From JBAYIE01 sp965279165 (GTDB lineage: Bacteria; Bacteroidota; Bacteroidia; UKL13-3), in NCBI GenBank assembly GCA_965279165.1, contig OZ257140.1:2480001-2544000 (forward strand): a stretch of 64,000 bases of DNA. The letters are read 5' to 3'. The translations under genes and the position numbers were made by a program. Every line of letters begins with the position of its first letter. The stretch's first letter is position 1. Positions 36,201-45,397 of the stretch are shown in pieces. A model generated the notes under the pieces. That model had not been told where the DNA came from. It saw only the letters and a list, made by a program, of their open reading frames with translations, and ran no database searches.

Positions 36201-37922
36201 GTTATAAGAGATGGCGATTCTATTTATTCAGCCGATGCTACTGCAAACGGAACAGTATTACCTCTACCGCCATTATATCCTATAAATATTATTGCTTCGG
36301 TTAATCCAACAACCGGTGTGCCGGATTCGATGAATGTGAAGGTACGTGTGAGAGGAGTTACCTATGGATATAACCAACGTACAACCGGTTTGCAATTTGT
36401 GGTTAGAGATGCAACAGGAGGAACCACTTTATTCAGAAATACAGGTAATTTTGGATATACCACTTATGCCGAAGGAGATAGTGTAGAAGCCGAAGGAAGT
36501 GTTACAACTTTTAGAGGTTTGGCAGAAATTAATTTAGATACCATTATAAAATTGGGTTCAGGTAAACCTTTACAAATGCCTCGTTTGGTAAGTAAGGTGG
36601 ATGAAAGCGGAGAAAATGATTTGCTACGCATTGATTCCGTTAAATTTATCAATACGCCTCCGGGTGGCAACTGGCCTACAACCAGTTCAAATATTTCGGT
36701 TACCAATACCAAAAACGATACGATTGTACTGCGTGTATTAAATGTTAGCGGACTTGCAGGTCAACCGTTACCTCCAACACCAATGTTCTCTATCATAGGA
36801 TTAGGAGTTCAGTTTAGTACAAGTAGCGCAGCGCCTTTTGCATTCAACGGATATCAATTGTTCCCTCGCACTGCAATGGATGTAATTCCGGTTCAAGGTC
36901 CACCGCCGGTTGGCGATACCCTTAAACCATTTAAATTAATCGCACCGATATCCAATGCAAGTTTTGTATTACCGGCTGATACCAGTGTGCGCATTAATTT
37001 TGTTTGGTCAAAATCGCATGCTATCGATTCGGCAATAGTTCCAAATTATAAATTCCAATTGGATACGATTGGAGGCAATTTCTCTAATCCGGTACTATCT
37101 GTTAACTCGGGCAATGGTGGTTTAGATACAACGTTCAGTATTCGGGCAACCAACCTTGCGCAATTATTATTGCTTGCTCCGGGTCAAGGTTATAGAGGTA
37201 TTTGGCAAGTAGTTGCTACCGGTGGTACATTTAAACGCAAATCAGATACAACCCATGTAATTAATTTGGTTCGTCCGATGGCTCCAAATGATACCTTGCT
37301 TCGATTTAAATTGCTGACCCCAATAAACAATGCAACAGTTGCTTTACAAGGCGATCCATCTACTGCTATTAAATTTACCTGGACAAAACCGGTTGTAACG
37401 GTTACAGGAGTTACGCCAAATTATATTTTTGCACTGGATACTTTCGGTGGAAATTTCACCAGTCCACGACTTGTTTTCCCATCCGATAACAGTGGTTTAG
37501 ATACCAATTTAACCAAGATGGCAAGTGAAATTACAACTGCTTTGGGTTTAACCAATGGACAAACATTTAAAGGTCAGTGGGCGGTTGCAGCGTATGGTGG
37601 AAGCTTCCAAAGGAATGTAGATACCTTCCATGTAATTACATTTACACAAGGATTATACAGTGGATTAAATGATGTAAAGGAGATGTCGAACTTGCAGATT
37701 TATCCAAATCCTGCCAATGATATGTTATTTATTGGTGGTGAAAGTAAACAACCTGATGAAGCAATTCTGTTTGATATTACAGGCAAGGCAAGTCGTTTGC
37801 AAGTAGTCGAAAACAATGGCACTTACCGGATGGATGTATCGTTTTGTATGCCGGGAATCTATCTGCTGCATTTAAAATATGGAAATATTACAGTGCAGCA
37901 CAAAGTGCATATTAACCGCTAA
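33222..37922 (+). CDS. T9SS-secreted protein with six fibronectin-like repeats (tandem paralogue 1)
   Basis: 1566 residues from the ATG at 33222 (MKKIYFLLVLSF); an upstream TTG is not needed. After the signal peptide (to about residue 19, ending SYAQ) comes an N-terminal LamG-like/concanavalin-type domain of about 240 residues. Six fibronectin-III-like repeats with a period near 125 residues follow (starts near 263, 390, 515, 641, 767, 892), each carrying LVF[LV]K, NDSLAKCVF-like and YVVR-DSVYS strands. Then come an OB-like module (about 1020-1230, VRVRGVTYGYNQRTTG), two SusE-like modules (1233 and 1360 on) and a T9SS type A domain (IYPNPANDMLF) at the end. It is probably a surface or extracellular adhesin-like or ligand-binding protein with no enzymatic motif visible. 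Confidence 0.85.
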   Translation: MKKIYFLLVLSFFYMASYAQLSLNENFNYGSTQDSLPSTGIASGVWYVHSGTADPVQYLPTGLTYTNYPSSGIGGAAFAWHGSGSRRDINREVIPTLSSGIVYTSYLLNVKASGGATADYFFHLCDSAGPTSSNVFRGKFWVKDGSTGGKFVLGLTKGATVASAVWSGDLDTNVTYIVVLKYVIIPGATNDSTYAYVIKTGLPASEPIPTLTATDVTQTDLKYVKAVCIRQGGTGTAAHTIDGIRVGSTWADVVVGGGKLPVPPVFGLIVAGTGQTTMNINWQKAPGYVDSTMTTLVFLKKGSAVTVGTPNKNSNDYIPNTNWTIGGTRYQNDTAAKCVFNADGNTVNITGLAQGTAYFAMVVCVRNADSAYSTPSGLSGITFGSVTPPLPVFALSVKFTSPTSADVSFQKDSSHIDSLITILGFVKKGPNLFPGTPTKSPNYYTANSNYTLATSTYENDSLAKCVFKGDTTKFTVTGLTAATPFSFMLLVVRDKDTVYSNATIKVDTSLSNRPLPISSLKFSNMTTNSGMLTWNPAVNYTDSNMTTLVFLKQGSAVNFPPFSTGKDGVFYTANSNFAGNGTRFEFDSAAKCVFNADSIKTIITGLLPNTLYHAVAFVVKKTDSSYYSNPTIGNGSTIGGPAAVTSLIVNGTGQNSALVKWNRPAGYSSALLQTLVFVKPLNPILNSTPKNNAAYYIANSDFSAGGTPFENDTLAKCVFNGDTNFVDVTGLNLSTLYHVLVYTVRIGDSVYSNGVAGNGSTFGLVPPPIPVVNANSNNTGSNTGVVAWLKDSMHVDSNTNIMVFAKKGTPINQGSPKKSANSYTADADFSANGTRFENDSLAKCAYIGDAIKVAMLGLEPATTYHFVVYVVRDNDSAWSVAKTTTFTTGLPLPQPVLNLTMSGVSLSSSKIGWTKPVGYNNATMSTLVFVKESAAVNAGTPTKPSATYTASSTFMLGTTYQNDSSAYTVYKGDTNFVNVLNLKRGITYHVLAYVIRDGDSIYSADATANGTVLPLPPLYPINIIASVNPTTGVPDSMNVKVRVRGVTYGYNQRTTGLQFVVRDATGGTTLFRNTGNFGYTTYAEGDSVEAEGSVTTFRGLAEINLDTIIKLGSGKPLQMPRLVSKVDESGENDLLRIDSVKFINTPPGGNWPTTSSNISVTNTKNDTIVLRVLNVSGLAGQPLPPTPMFSIIGLGVQFSTSSAAPFAFNGYQLFPRTAMDVIPVQGPPPVGDTLKPFKLIAPISNASFVLPADTSVRINFVWSKSHAIDSAIVPNYKFQLDTIGGNFSNPVLSVNSGNGGLDTTFSIRATNLAQLLLLAPGQGYRGIWQVVATGGTFKRKSDTTHVINLVRPMAPNDTLLRFKLLTPINNATVALQGDPSTAIKFTWTKPVVTVTGVTPNYIFALDTFGGNFTSPRLVFPSDNSGLDTNLTKMASEITTALGLTNGQTFKGQWAVAAYGGSFQRNVDTFHVITFTQGLYSGLNDVKEMSNLQIYPNPANDMLFIGGESKQPDEAILFDITGKASRLQVVENNGTYRMDVSFCMPGIYLLHLKYGNITVQHKVHINR

Positions 37923-37941
37923 TTTTAAATCCCAATCAAAG

Positions 37942-37976
37942 AAGCCGTATTTGTGTAAACAGATACGGCTTTTTTG
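37942..37976 (+). terminator. Rho-independent terminator between the two fibronectin-like genes
   Basis: A 9-bp perfect stem, AAGCCGTAT (37942-37950) and ATACGGCTT (37963-37971), with a 12-nt loop and a T-run directly after, located 20 bp beyond the first gene's stop. The tandem paralogues are therefore likely to be transcribed separately. Confidence 0.85.
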
Positions 37977-38045
37977 TGCATTTAGGATAATATTAACAAA
38001 ACTATATGGAATAAATCAGTTACTTTGTCTTTCAAATAAAATCCT

Positions 38046-41000
38046 ATGTATAAGATAATTACAATTGCTATTTGGTCATTTATAATTGGTGCAGGCAATT
38101 TGTTTGCGCAAACCTTATTGAATGAAAATTTTTCTTATGCAACCGGTGCTTTAACAAGTGCCAATTCTGGATCAAACACCGGTGGGGGCAACTGGACAAC
38201 CTTAACCGGCAATACAAGTAATTTGCAAGTTGCAGCAAACAGTTTAGCTTATAGCGGATATGGTTCTTCTTCCATTGGCAATTCGGTTACCATGGTTTCA
38301 ACTACTGCTTCTGCCGAAGATGCATATCGTGGATTTGCATCAAAAAGTATCAATACAATTTATTGCGCCATGTTATTAAATGTAAGTGATACCATCGGGT
38401 TAAGTTTAAATACAAGTGCTAACGGAGATTACTTTACCGGATTTTTACCCCTAACCGGAACATCCAATTTCATGGGAAGGATTTTAATTCGTAAAGGAAC
38501 AGCTGGAAATACTTACCAACTTGGAATTCGAGGAAACGCAAACTCTACCAGTACATTTTCAGCTAAAGATTTGGATGTAAATACTACCCACTTGGTGGTA
38601 TTTGCGTATACCTTTTTAAACGGAACGGCAAACGACAGTACATTGCTTTGGATAAATCCCGATTTAACTAACCAGCCGGTTTATGATGCAGGAAGCAAAA
38701 TGGTTGGTTCGGATGCTACAGATATTTCTCGTGTATTTCTTCGTCAGGGAAACTTAGGAACTCCTAATGCCAAAATTGATGGAATTCATGTTGGTTTAGG
38801 TTGGAGTGATATCATGGGAACGGATATTGGTCCACTTGCACCTGCTAATACAATTACGATACCATCAAACGGATTGAATAATGTGAATTTTAAATGGAAT
38901 CGCCCGGGAGATTATAATCCCGCGACCATGCAAACCATTGCATTTGTCAAAAAGGCAAGTGCAGTTACACAAGGAATACCAACCTATCCGACTTCTTCTT
39001 ATATTTCAAATACCGATTTTAATGGAAGTTCATCATTGTATCAAAATGATTCTTTGGCAAAATGTGTTTTTAATGGAGATACTAATTTTGTAAATATAAC
39101 CGGACTCACTTCCAATACATTTTATTATTTATTGGTGTATATAGTTCGAAATCCGGATACCGTTTATTCTAATCCAACAACTTCATCTGGCACTACCCAG
39201 GCGAATAAACCAGCTTCCATAACAAATATTAATTTCAGTTCTACTTCATTTACTAACACTACAATCAATTTTGTTAAGCCACCAACTTATTTGGATAGCA
39301 GCATGACTGTATTGGTTTTTCTTAAACAGGGAGCACCTATGGTTACAACGGGAACTTATGCAGATGATCCTTCAATTTATACAGCCAATTCCGATTTTAG
39401 TGGTAACGGTTCCTATTTTGTGAAAGATTCAACCGCAAAATGTGTGTATAAAGGTGACGGATCTAGTGTAACGGTAACAGGATTATTAACAGGACTTCCG
39501 TATTACGCAAGCGCATATGTGGTAAGAACAACCGATTCATCTTACTATTCAAATGTATTAAACGCTGCTGTTTCAACACTTTCTCAGCCTGTTGCTGTAA
39601 CGGGTGTGAATTTTAATGCAACCGGACAAAACACTGCAACCATAAACTGGACCAAACCTGTTGCATATAGTAACACAACTATGTCGACCTTGGTTTTTGT
39701 TAAAAAGTCGGATGCTATTGCAACCGTTACTTATCCAAATAAAAATCTAACCGGATATATTCCAAATACAGATTTTACCTTAAATGGAACTCTGTTTGTA
39801 CATGATTCGCTTGCTAAATGTATGATGAATAGCGATAGTGGATCCGTTAAAATATTCGGTCTTGAGCTCGCAACAAATTACCATATATTGGTATACCTTG
39901 TTCGCAACCAGGATTCCGTGTATTCACTTCCGGTAACGGCCTCGGGTACAACATTCGGTTTAACCTTACCTCCAAATCCCTTGGTAAGTGTAAAGTTAAA
40001 ACAAACCGGAACCCAAACTGCAACAGCCATCTGGAAAAAAGATACAAGCTACAAATCTGCAGAGTATACTACCCTCATATTTCTAAAAGAGGGTACTGCA
40101 GTTACACAAGGGTCACCAAGTTTTGCAACCATGCTGTATCAATCCAATGTAAATTTTAAGTTAGGTAGCAATTATCAGTTCGATTCGAATGCGCATTGTG
40201 TGTATAAAGGAAATGATACGATGGTGATGGTTACAGGTTTAAATCCGGCTAAAACATATTACTTGCTTTCTTATGTGGTACGTAATGCCGACTCGTCCTA
40301 TTCTACAGCACTTACCACTGTGGCATCAACTGCATCGTTACCGGTAAGTGATATTGTTTTTATTGGGCAAACATCTGTTACAACGAAATTAACCTGGACC
40401 AAACCTGCAGGATATGTAAATGCGGGATATACGACCTTGGTGTTTTTAAAAGCAGATAGTGCAATTGTAAGTGGCAATCCAACAAGGAATGTAATTTCAT
40501 ATGGGGCCAATCCAACATTTGGATGGGGTTCAAAATACCAACATGATTCCAATGCGTATTGTGTTTTTCGTGCCGATACCAATTTCGTTAATTTAAGCAG
40601 TATCATTCAAAACAAAACTTACCATGCTTTGATCTATATCGTTCAAGATATCGATTCGGTGTATTCGGAAGGAATAACAGGTTCAGGAGGTTCACTTCCT
40701 CCGGCACCATTAACCAACATCAGCAGTATCAATAAAATCAACCCAATAACAGGTGTTCCGGATTCGCTTAATGTTCGGGTAAGGTTGAGGGGATTGGTGT
40801 ATGGTTTTAACCAAACCAATTCGGGTCTGAAATTTTTAATTAAAGATGCTACCGGTGGTATTACAGCCGGTCATTCGACAAAGATTTTTGGATACTTGGT
40901 TGCAGAAGGAGATAGTGTAGAAATTCAGGGAAACATTACTTCCAACAGGGGGTTGTTAATGGTTAGTTTGGATACGATGCAACTATTTACACATGACAAT

Positions 41001-41948
41001 ACGATTAAACAACCGGTTATCGCTACCAAATTAAATGAAGCGACAGAAAATAATTATATCCGAATTAACAAGGTGAAATTTCTTTCTCCGCAAACAGGAA
41101 ACTGGACATCCATAACTTATCCGGCAATTGTGGATGGAACCACCGACACCATTTCAATTCGAATTATCAGTACGAGTTCCTTGCCCGGAAAATTGTTACC
41201 AACCAGCAGAACCTTTGATATCATTGGGGTTGGTGGTCAGCAAAGTTCGAGCACCGTTGCACCTTATTTATTTAACGGGTATTATATTATTCCCCATACC
41301 ATCGACGATATTATACCAACTTCAACCGATTCGTTGTTGCCGTTTACTTTGTTAAATCCGGTATTAAATGGCTCGTTTGATTTGAGTGGCGACCCTTCCA
41401 ATGCTGTAGTTTTTAATTGGTCGAAGGCTGTATCAACCGGAACCTTACAAGCAAATTATGTTTTTGAATTGGATACTTTGGGCGGAGACTTCAGTACCCC
41501 AAAAATTTCTGCTTCATCCAATAACAGCGGAAATGATACCAATTACACCATGAGCAAAGGAGCATTGTCGTTAGCCTTGGGTTTATATCCATCATCGACC
41601 TATAAAGCAATTTGGAGGGTAAATGCAACCATGGGAACCTACTCACGATATGCCAACCAAAACTTTTCGGTGGTTTTGAATCGCTCTAATTTTACCGGAA
41701 TAGAGGATTTATTAAGTAAGTATGAAATCTTCATTTACCCGAATCCTGCGACAGATAAGGTGCATATCCAACATTCCCAAAAAATGAATGCCTTACAAAT
41801 TATGGATGTAACAGGTAGAATAATTGTTCAAATTGCACCGAATGCTAATTTATGGGATTGGAATACAACTACCGTAGAACGAGGATTTTATTTTATAACC
41901 ATAGAAACCGAATCGGGTAACGAAACGTATAAGATACAGCTGCGGTAA
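38046..41948 (+). CDS. T9SS-secreted protein with five fibronectin-like repeats (tandem paralogue 2)
   Basis: 1300 residues with the same build as the preceding gene: signal peptide about 1-21 (ending LFAQ), an N-terminal LamG-like domain, five fibronectin-like repeats (starts near 265, 390, 515, 642, 765), an OB-like module (about 890-1090, VRVRLRGLVYGFNQTNSG), one SusE-like module (about 1099) and a T9SS type A sorting domain (IYPNPATDKVHI). The protein has one repeat and one SusE-like module fewer than its neighbour. No catalytic motif is seen; a role in surface adhesion or extracellular binding is an inference from architecture. The stop codon abuts repeat array F. Confidence 0.85.
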   Translation: MYKIITIAIWSFIIGAGNLFAQTLLNENFSYATGALTSANSGSNTGGGNWTTLTGNTSNLQVAANSLAYSGYGSSSIGNSVTMVSTTASAEDAYRGFASKSINTIYCAMLLNVSDTIGLSLNTSANGDYFTGFLPLTGTSNFMGRILIRKGTAGNTYQLGIRGNANSTSTFSAKDLDVNTTHLVVFAYTFLNGTANDSTLLWINPDLTNQPVYDAGSKMVGSDATDISRVFLRQGNLGTPNAKIDGIHVGLGWSDIMGTDIGPLAPANTITIPSNGLNNVNFKWNRPGDYNPATMQTIAFVKKASAVTQGIPTYPTSSYISNTDFNGSSSLYQNDSLAKCVFNGDTNFVNITGLTSNTFYYLLVYIVRNPDTVYSNPTTSSGTTQANKPASITNINFSSTSFTNTTINFVKPPTYLDSSMTVLVFLKQGAPMVTTGTYADDPSIYTANSDFSGNGSYFVKDSTAKCVYKGDGSSVTVTGLLTGLPYYASAYVVRTTDSSYYSNVLNAAVSTLSQPVAVTGVNFNATGQNTATINWTKPVAYSNTTMSTLVFVKKSDAIATVTYPNKNLTGYIPNTDFTLNGTLFVHDSLAKCMMNSDSGSVKIFGLELATNYHILVYLVRNQDSVYSLPVTASGTTFGLTLPPNPLVSVKLKQTGTQTATAIWKKDTSYKSAEYTTLIFLKEGTAVTQGSPSFATMLYQSNVNFKLGSNYQFDSNAHCVYKGNDTMVMVTGLNPAKTYYLLSYVVRNADSSYSTALTTVASTASLPVSDIVFIGQTSVTTKLTWTKPAGYVNAGYTTLVFLKADSAIVSGNPTRNVISYGANPTFGWGSKYQHDSNAYCVFRADTNFVNLSSIIQNKTYHALIYIVQDIDSVYSEGITGSGGSLPPAPLTNISSINKINPITGVPDSLNVRVRLRGLVYGFNQTNSGLKFLIKDATGGITAGHSTKIFGYLVAEGDSVEIQGNITSNRGLLMVSLDTMQLFTHDNTIKQPVIATKLNEATENNYIRINKVKFLSPQTGNWTSITYPAIVDGTTDTISIRIISTSSLPGKLLPTSRTFDIIGVGGQQSSSTVAPYLFNGYYIIPHTIDDIIPTSTDSLLPFTLLNPVLNGSFDLSGDPSNAVVFNWSKAVSTGTLQANYVFELDTLGGDFSTPKISASSNNSGNDTNYTMSKGALSLALGLYPSSTYKAIWRVNATMGTYSRYANQNFSVVLNRSNFTGIEDLLSKYEIFIYPNPATDKVHIQHSQKMNALQIMDVTGRIIVQIAPNANLWDWNTTTVERGFYFITIETESGNETYKIQLR

Positions 41949-42062
41949 GTGTTTAAGTGCTGGGTGTTGTGGTACTTAGTGTTTAAGTACTTAGTGTTTA
42001 GGTAAATCTTATAACTTATATCTCATATCTTATATCTCATATCTTATAACTTATATCTCCTA
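41949..42062. repeat. Heptamer repeat array F (TTATATC/TTAAGTG type)
   Basis: About 115 bp directly after the stop codon at 41948. The first half is built of GTGTTTA/AGTGCTG-like 7-mers, the second half of TTATATC, TCATATC, TTATAAC and TCCTATC units in an almost regular 7-bp frame. Confidence 0.8.
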
Positions 42063-42119
42063 TCTAATCATTTCTTTTCTACTCCTTTTTTCCTATTTTG
42101 CCCCCCTTTAAACCGTGGA

Positions 42120-43793
42120 ATGAAGAGGATTATATTTACTTTTTTAGGATTTCTGGCTTTTGTGGGTGTTAATGCCCAAAATACAGAGGGAGAGAAACAG
42201 GAGGATAAAGGTCAACTATCCGGAAATTACCAAACCAATAACCAGTTTTACCTGCGCGACGACAGGATTGGCGCCAATACCACCCAATATTTGTATCAGA
42301 AATCATCCTCTGACAATTGGTTGTTTTTAAATTACAAACAAAAGGGATTTAATGTGGCATTTCGTTTTGATGCGTTTAATAATACGCCATTATTTAATCC
42401 ACAACAGGCATACAGCAAAAGTGGTATTGGTTTTTGGCAGGTGAGCAAAGACATTGATAAGTTTAATGTAACAGCCGGATATTTTTATGAGCAGTTTGGT
42501 TCCGGGATGTCGTTTCGTGCTTACGAAGACCGAACTTTAGGAATCGATTTTGCTATTTTAGGTGCCCGGGTAATTTTTCGTCCCACAGAATTTACCCAGT
42601 TAAAAGCCTTTACCGGTCAGCAGAAGTATCGGTTTGATATCCGCGAATCCATTATAAAAGGAGTAAATCTCGAACATTTGTTTCGCATTAAAGATAACCT
42701 ATCAACGGAAGTGGGAGCATCTGTTGTGAATCGTACGATTGATAATACTTCCATGAGTACAATCATTTCAACCATTAATAGTTATCCCATCGAAGACCGC
42801 TTTGATCCGAAATACAATGCCTATCTTTTTCAGGTATACAATACCTTAAATTATGGTAACTACTCGTTGATGCTCGAATACAATTACAAAACGCAGGAAG
42901 CAATATTGGATGTGAATAACAAATTAATCAATGCAGATGGACAAGTGTATTTTGGTAGTTTATCCTATTCTAATTCAGGGGTGGGTATCAATGCACAATT
43001 TAAACGAATTGAGCAATTCCCATTCCGTACTTCTCCTTTAGAAAATCAACCTCCGCCTAATAACGCAACCATCATTTACCTTCCTTCCATCACCCGCCAA
43101 AATACCTATCGGTTGTTAGCCCGCTACAATTCGGTGGTGCAGGAGTTGGGAGAAAATGCGGCGCAGTTGGAGATGACATTCAAGCCGAATAAAAAGACAC
43201 AGTTTAATATCAATACTTCCATTGTAACAACATTGGCAGGTGTTAATTTCAAAACATTTGATTTTACCTGGAACGATCAAACCAAATTGTTTAGGGAAAT
43301 TTATTTTGATTTTCAAAGGAAGGTGAATAAGTCTTTTAAATTCTTGATTGGAATTCAGTCGATAGGATATAACCAAACGGTATACGAAGCAAAAGCAAAT
43401 GCGCCTTATGTTGAGGCACTAACTCCCTTTGGAGAAGTAACATATAAATTAACTCCGTCTCAATCCTTGCGTTTCGAATTTCAATACATGCAAACCGAGC
43501 AAGATTTGGGAAGTTTTGTAAATGGAATTCTAGAGTATAATATTTCGCCTCATTGGTCATTTGCAGCCGGAGATTTATTAAATTTTGAACATGGATCGTT
43601 AAATGAGCCATTGCCCGGTGAGGAATTTGAGTTCATCCATTATTATAACTTCTTTGCCGCTTATACCTACAAAACTACTCGTGTAACGGCAGCATTTTTA
43701 AAGCAACCTGCAGGGGTAAATTGTACCGGCGGTGTTTGCAGGGTAGAGCCTGCCTTTAGCGGATTCAGACTAGCAATGGTTACCAATTTTTAG
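42120..43793 (+). CDS. DUF6029-type outer-membrane beta-barrel protein
   Basis: 557 residues with a cleavable signal peptide (about 1-19, ending VNAQ). The mature protein is rich in alternating aromatic/hydrophobic strands (NNQFYLRDDRIG, LFLNYKQKGFNVAFRFDAF, YFYEQFGSGMSFRAYEDR) and ends in VTNF, as expected of an outer-membrane beta-barrel. The pattern agrees with the DUF6029 family, which in Bacteroidota commonly precedes an Omp28-like gene, as here (27 bp). A porin-like or assembly role is plausible but unproven. Cysteines appear only near the end (CTGGVCRV), a possible disulfide loop. Confidence 0.7.
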   Translation: MKRIIFTFLGFLAFVGVNAQNTEGEKQEDKGQLSGNYQTNNQFYLRDDRIGANTTQYLYQKSSSDNWLFLNYKQKGFNVAFRFDAFNNTPLFNPQQAYSKSGIGFWQVSKDIDKFNVTAGYFYEQFGSGMSFRAYEDRTLGIDFAILGARVIFRPTEFTQLKAFTGQQKYRFDIRESIIKGVNLEHLFRIKDNLSTEVGASVVNRTIDNTSMSTIISTINSYPIEDRFDPKYNAYLFQVYNTLNYGNYSLMLEYNYKTQEAILDVNNKLINADGQVYFGSLSYSNSGVGINAQFKRIEQFPFRTSPLENQPPPNNATIIYLPSITRQNTYRLLARYNSVVQELGENAAQLEMTFKPNKKTQFNINTSIVTTLAGVNFKTFDFTWNDQTKLFREIYFDFQRKVNKSFKFLIGIQSIGYNQTVYEAKANAPYVEALTPFGEVTYKLTPSQSLRFEFQYMQTEQDLGSFVNGILEYNISPHWSFAAGDLLNFEHGSLNEPLPGEEFEFIHYYNFFAAYTYKTTRVTAAFLKQPAGVNCTGGVCRVEPAFSGFRLAMVTNF

Positions 43794-43820
43794 TATATTT
43801 ACATTTCAAAATTTACCGGT

Positions 43821-44720
43821 ATGAAAAGGCATTTATTTTTTATTTCTGTTCTTATTTTGACTCTGGCATCTTGTGAAGAAGAACCTCCAGGGATTAATTA
43901 CAAGCTTCCTACAAGTACTTTTGATACGACTTTTATTCTTGATGAAATCCCAAATGCACAGGTAAAAGAAGTTTTGTTAGAAGATGTTACAGGTGTAAGT
44001 TGTGTTAATTGTCCTGAAGCTGCTCTTATTGCTAAGGGAATTGTAACCGCAAATCCAGGTCGGGTTAATGTTGTGGCATTGTATAATACCATCTCCGGAC
44101 CTCTAGGTAATCCTGTTAACCATCCACCTGTTGTAAGTGCATTTGATTTTCGAAGTTTACTTGCAAGTGAAATATGTCAAATGGTTGCGATACCTGGTAG
44201 CATTCCAATCGGTTATATAAACCGTAAAAAGTTCCCCGGTAAACTAGACCCGATAGTTCCGAGAGACGAATGGGTTAGTAGCGTGAATGCAGAACTCTTG
44301 GAGTCGACACCGGTTAATATTAGTGCTTCGGCTAGTTATAATGAATCTACAAAGGAACTTACTACTGATGTTGCAATTATTTATACGGCAAGTGTAAGTG
44401 GCGATAATTTTATTAGTGTTTCAATTCTTGAGGATAGCATCATTGATGCCCAGGAATCAAAGGATGGTATTGGAGGAGTGGTATTTATTCCGAATTATGA
44501 ACATCGCCACGTAATGCGTGATATGTATACTGCAAGTGTTGGCGATTTATTGAACACAACAACACAGATTACCTTAACACCGGGTAGAGTGATAAAAAGA
44601 CGGTATGTAAAAAAGATTGAGAAACTTGTTCCGTATTCACACTTTAAAGTGGTGGCATTTGTGCACCAGGATCCAACATCAAAATATGTTTATCAATCCC
44701 AGGAAGCAGAGGTACATTGA
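43821..44720 (+). CDS. Omp28-related lipoprotein with thioredoxin-like CxxC
   Basis: 299 residues. A lipoprotein signal (LILTLASC, cysteine near residue 18) is followed by an Omp28-type domain with VLLEDVTGVSCVNCPEAALIAKG. The CVNC pair at Cys61 and Cys64 in a thioredoxin-like context suggests redox activity. The rest is a beta-rich domain (SILEDSIIDAQ..., EHRHVMRDMY) typical of Omp28 family members. It is the second gene of an operon with DUF6029 upstream and a DUF1684-like lipoprotein downstream: its TGA overlaps the next ATG by one base (TGATG), consistent with translational coupling. Confidence 0.82.
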   Translation: MKRHLFFISVLILTLASCEEEPPGINYKLPTSTFDTTFILDEIPNAQVKEVLLEDVTGVSCVNCPEAALIAKGIVTANPGRVNVVALYNTISGPLGNPVNHPPVVSAFDFRSLLASEICQMVAIPGSIPIGYINRKKFPGKLDPIVPRDEWVSSVNAELLESTPVNISASASYNESTKELTTDVAIIYTASVSGDNFISVSILEDSIIDAQESKDGIGGVVFIPNYEHRHVMRDMYTASVGDLLNTTTQITLTPGRVIKRRYVKKIEKLVPYSHFKVVAFVHQDPTSKYVYQSQEAEVH

Positions 44721-45301
44721 TGCGGTTTTTTTTATTTAGTTTAAGTCTTATCTTACTTGTTTCTTGTAAACGTAAATCGGATTACGAAAACAAAGTAGAC
44801 AAATACCGTTCTCAAACCATAGGATTTTATACCAATCCAAAAGAAAGTCCGCTCGATTCTAATGAATTGAAATCATTTAAAGGAATTCGTTACTTTCCAA
44901 TCGATGAATCATACAAGGTAGTGGCAGATATGATTTGGTTAACCCAAACCGAATTAGTTGAAATGAAACAAAGTGGGGGAGATGTTCAAACATACATGAA
45001 AGTAGCAGAACTGCATTTTGAATTGGCCGGTAAATCACAGCAATTATTTGCCTACCAAAACAACACTTACCGAAATATACATACCTTATTTATTCCATTT
45101 CGCGACCTAACCAATGGAAAAGAAACCTACGGCGGCGGACGATACCTGGAAGCAAAATTTAATCCGGCTACGAACAAAGTAGAACTTGATTTTAATTTTG
45201 TGTATGCACCGTTTTGTGCTTATACCCACAACTATTCCTGTCCACTGGTGCCATTCGAAAACCAACTCACTTTAGCAGTTGTTGCCGGTGAGCGCAACTA
45301 G
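44720..45301 (+). CDS. DUF1684-family lipoprotein
   Basis: 193 residues from the ATG at 44720, overlapping the previous stop by one base. Lipobox LLVSC near residue 15. The family signature is in the second half: FIPFRDLTNGKETYGGGRYLEAKF, DFNFVYAPFCAYTHNYSCPLVPFENQL near residues 155-185. DUF1684 proteins occur widely in Bacteroidota and Actinobacteria as uncharacterised surface or cytosolic proteins; the function is unknown. The coupling with Omp28 and DUF6029 genes suggests a common role at the outer membrane. Repeat array G starts immediately after the stop. Confidence 0.8.
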   Translation: MRFFLFSLSLILLVSCKRKSDYENKVDKYRSQTIGFYTNPKESPLDSNELKSFKGIRYFPIDESYKVVADMIWLTQTELVEMKQSGGDVQTYMKVAELHFELAGKSQQLFAYQNNTYRNIHTLFIPFRDLTNGKETYGGGRYLEAKFNPATNKVELDFNFVYAPFCAYTHNYSCPLVPFENQLTLAVVAGERN

Positions 45302-45345
45302 TTATTTGGTGATTATGTAATTATGTAAGTTTGTAATTACGTAAG
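45302..45345. repeat. Octamer repeat array G (GTAATTAT/GTAAGTTT type)
   Basis: A short array of 8-mers (GTGATTAT, GTAATTAT, GTAAGTTT, GTAATTAC, GTAAGACT) directly following the stop codon at 45301. Unlike the other arrays the period here is eight. Confidence 0.6.
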
Positions 45346-45397
45346 ACTGTTTTGGTGTAATTATTTGTCCGAAGGACACCTTACTAAAACACTAAGT

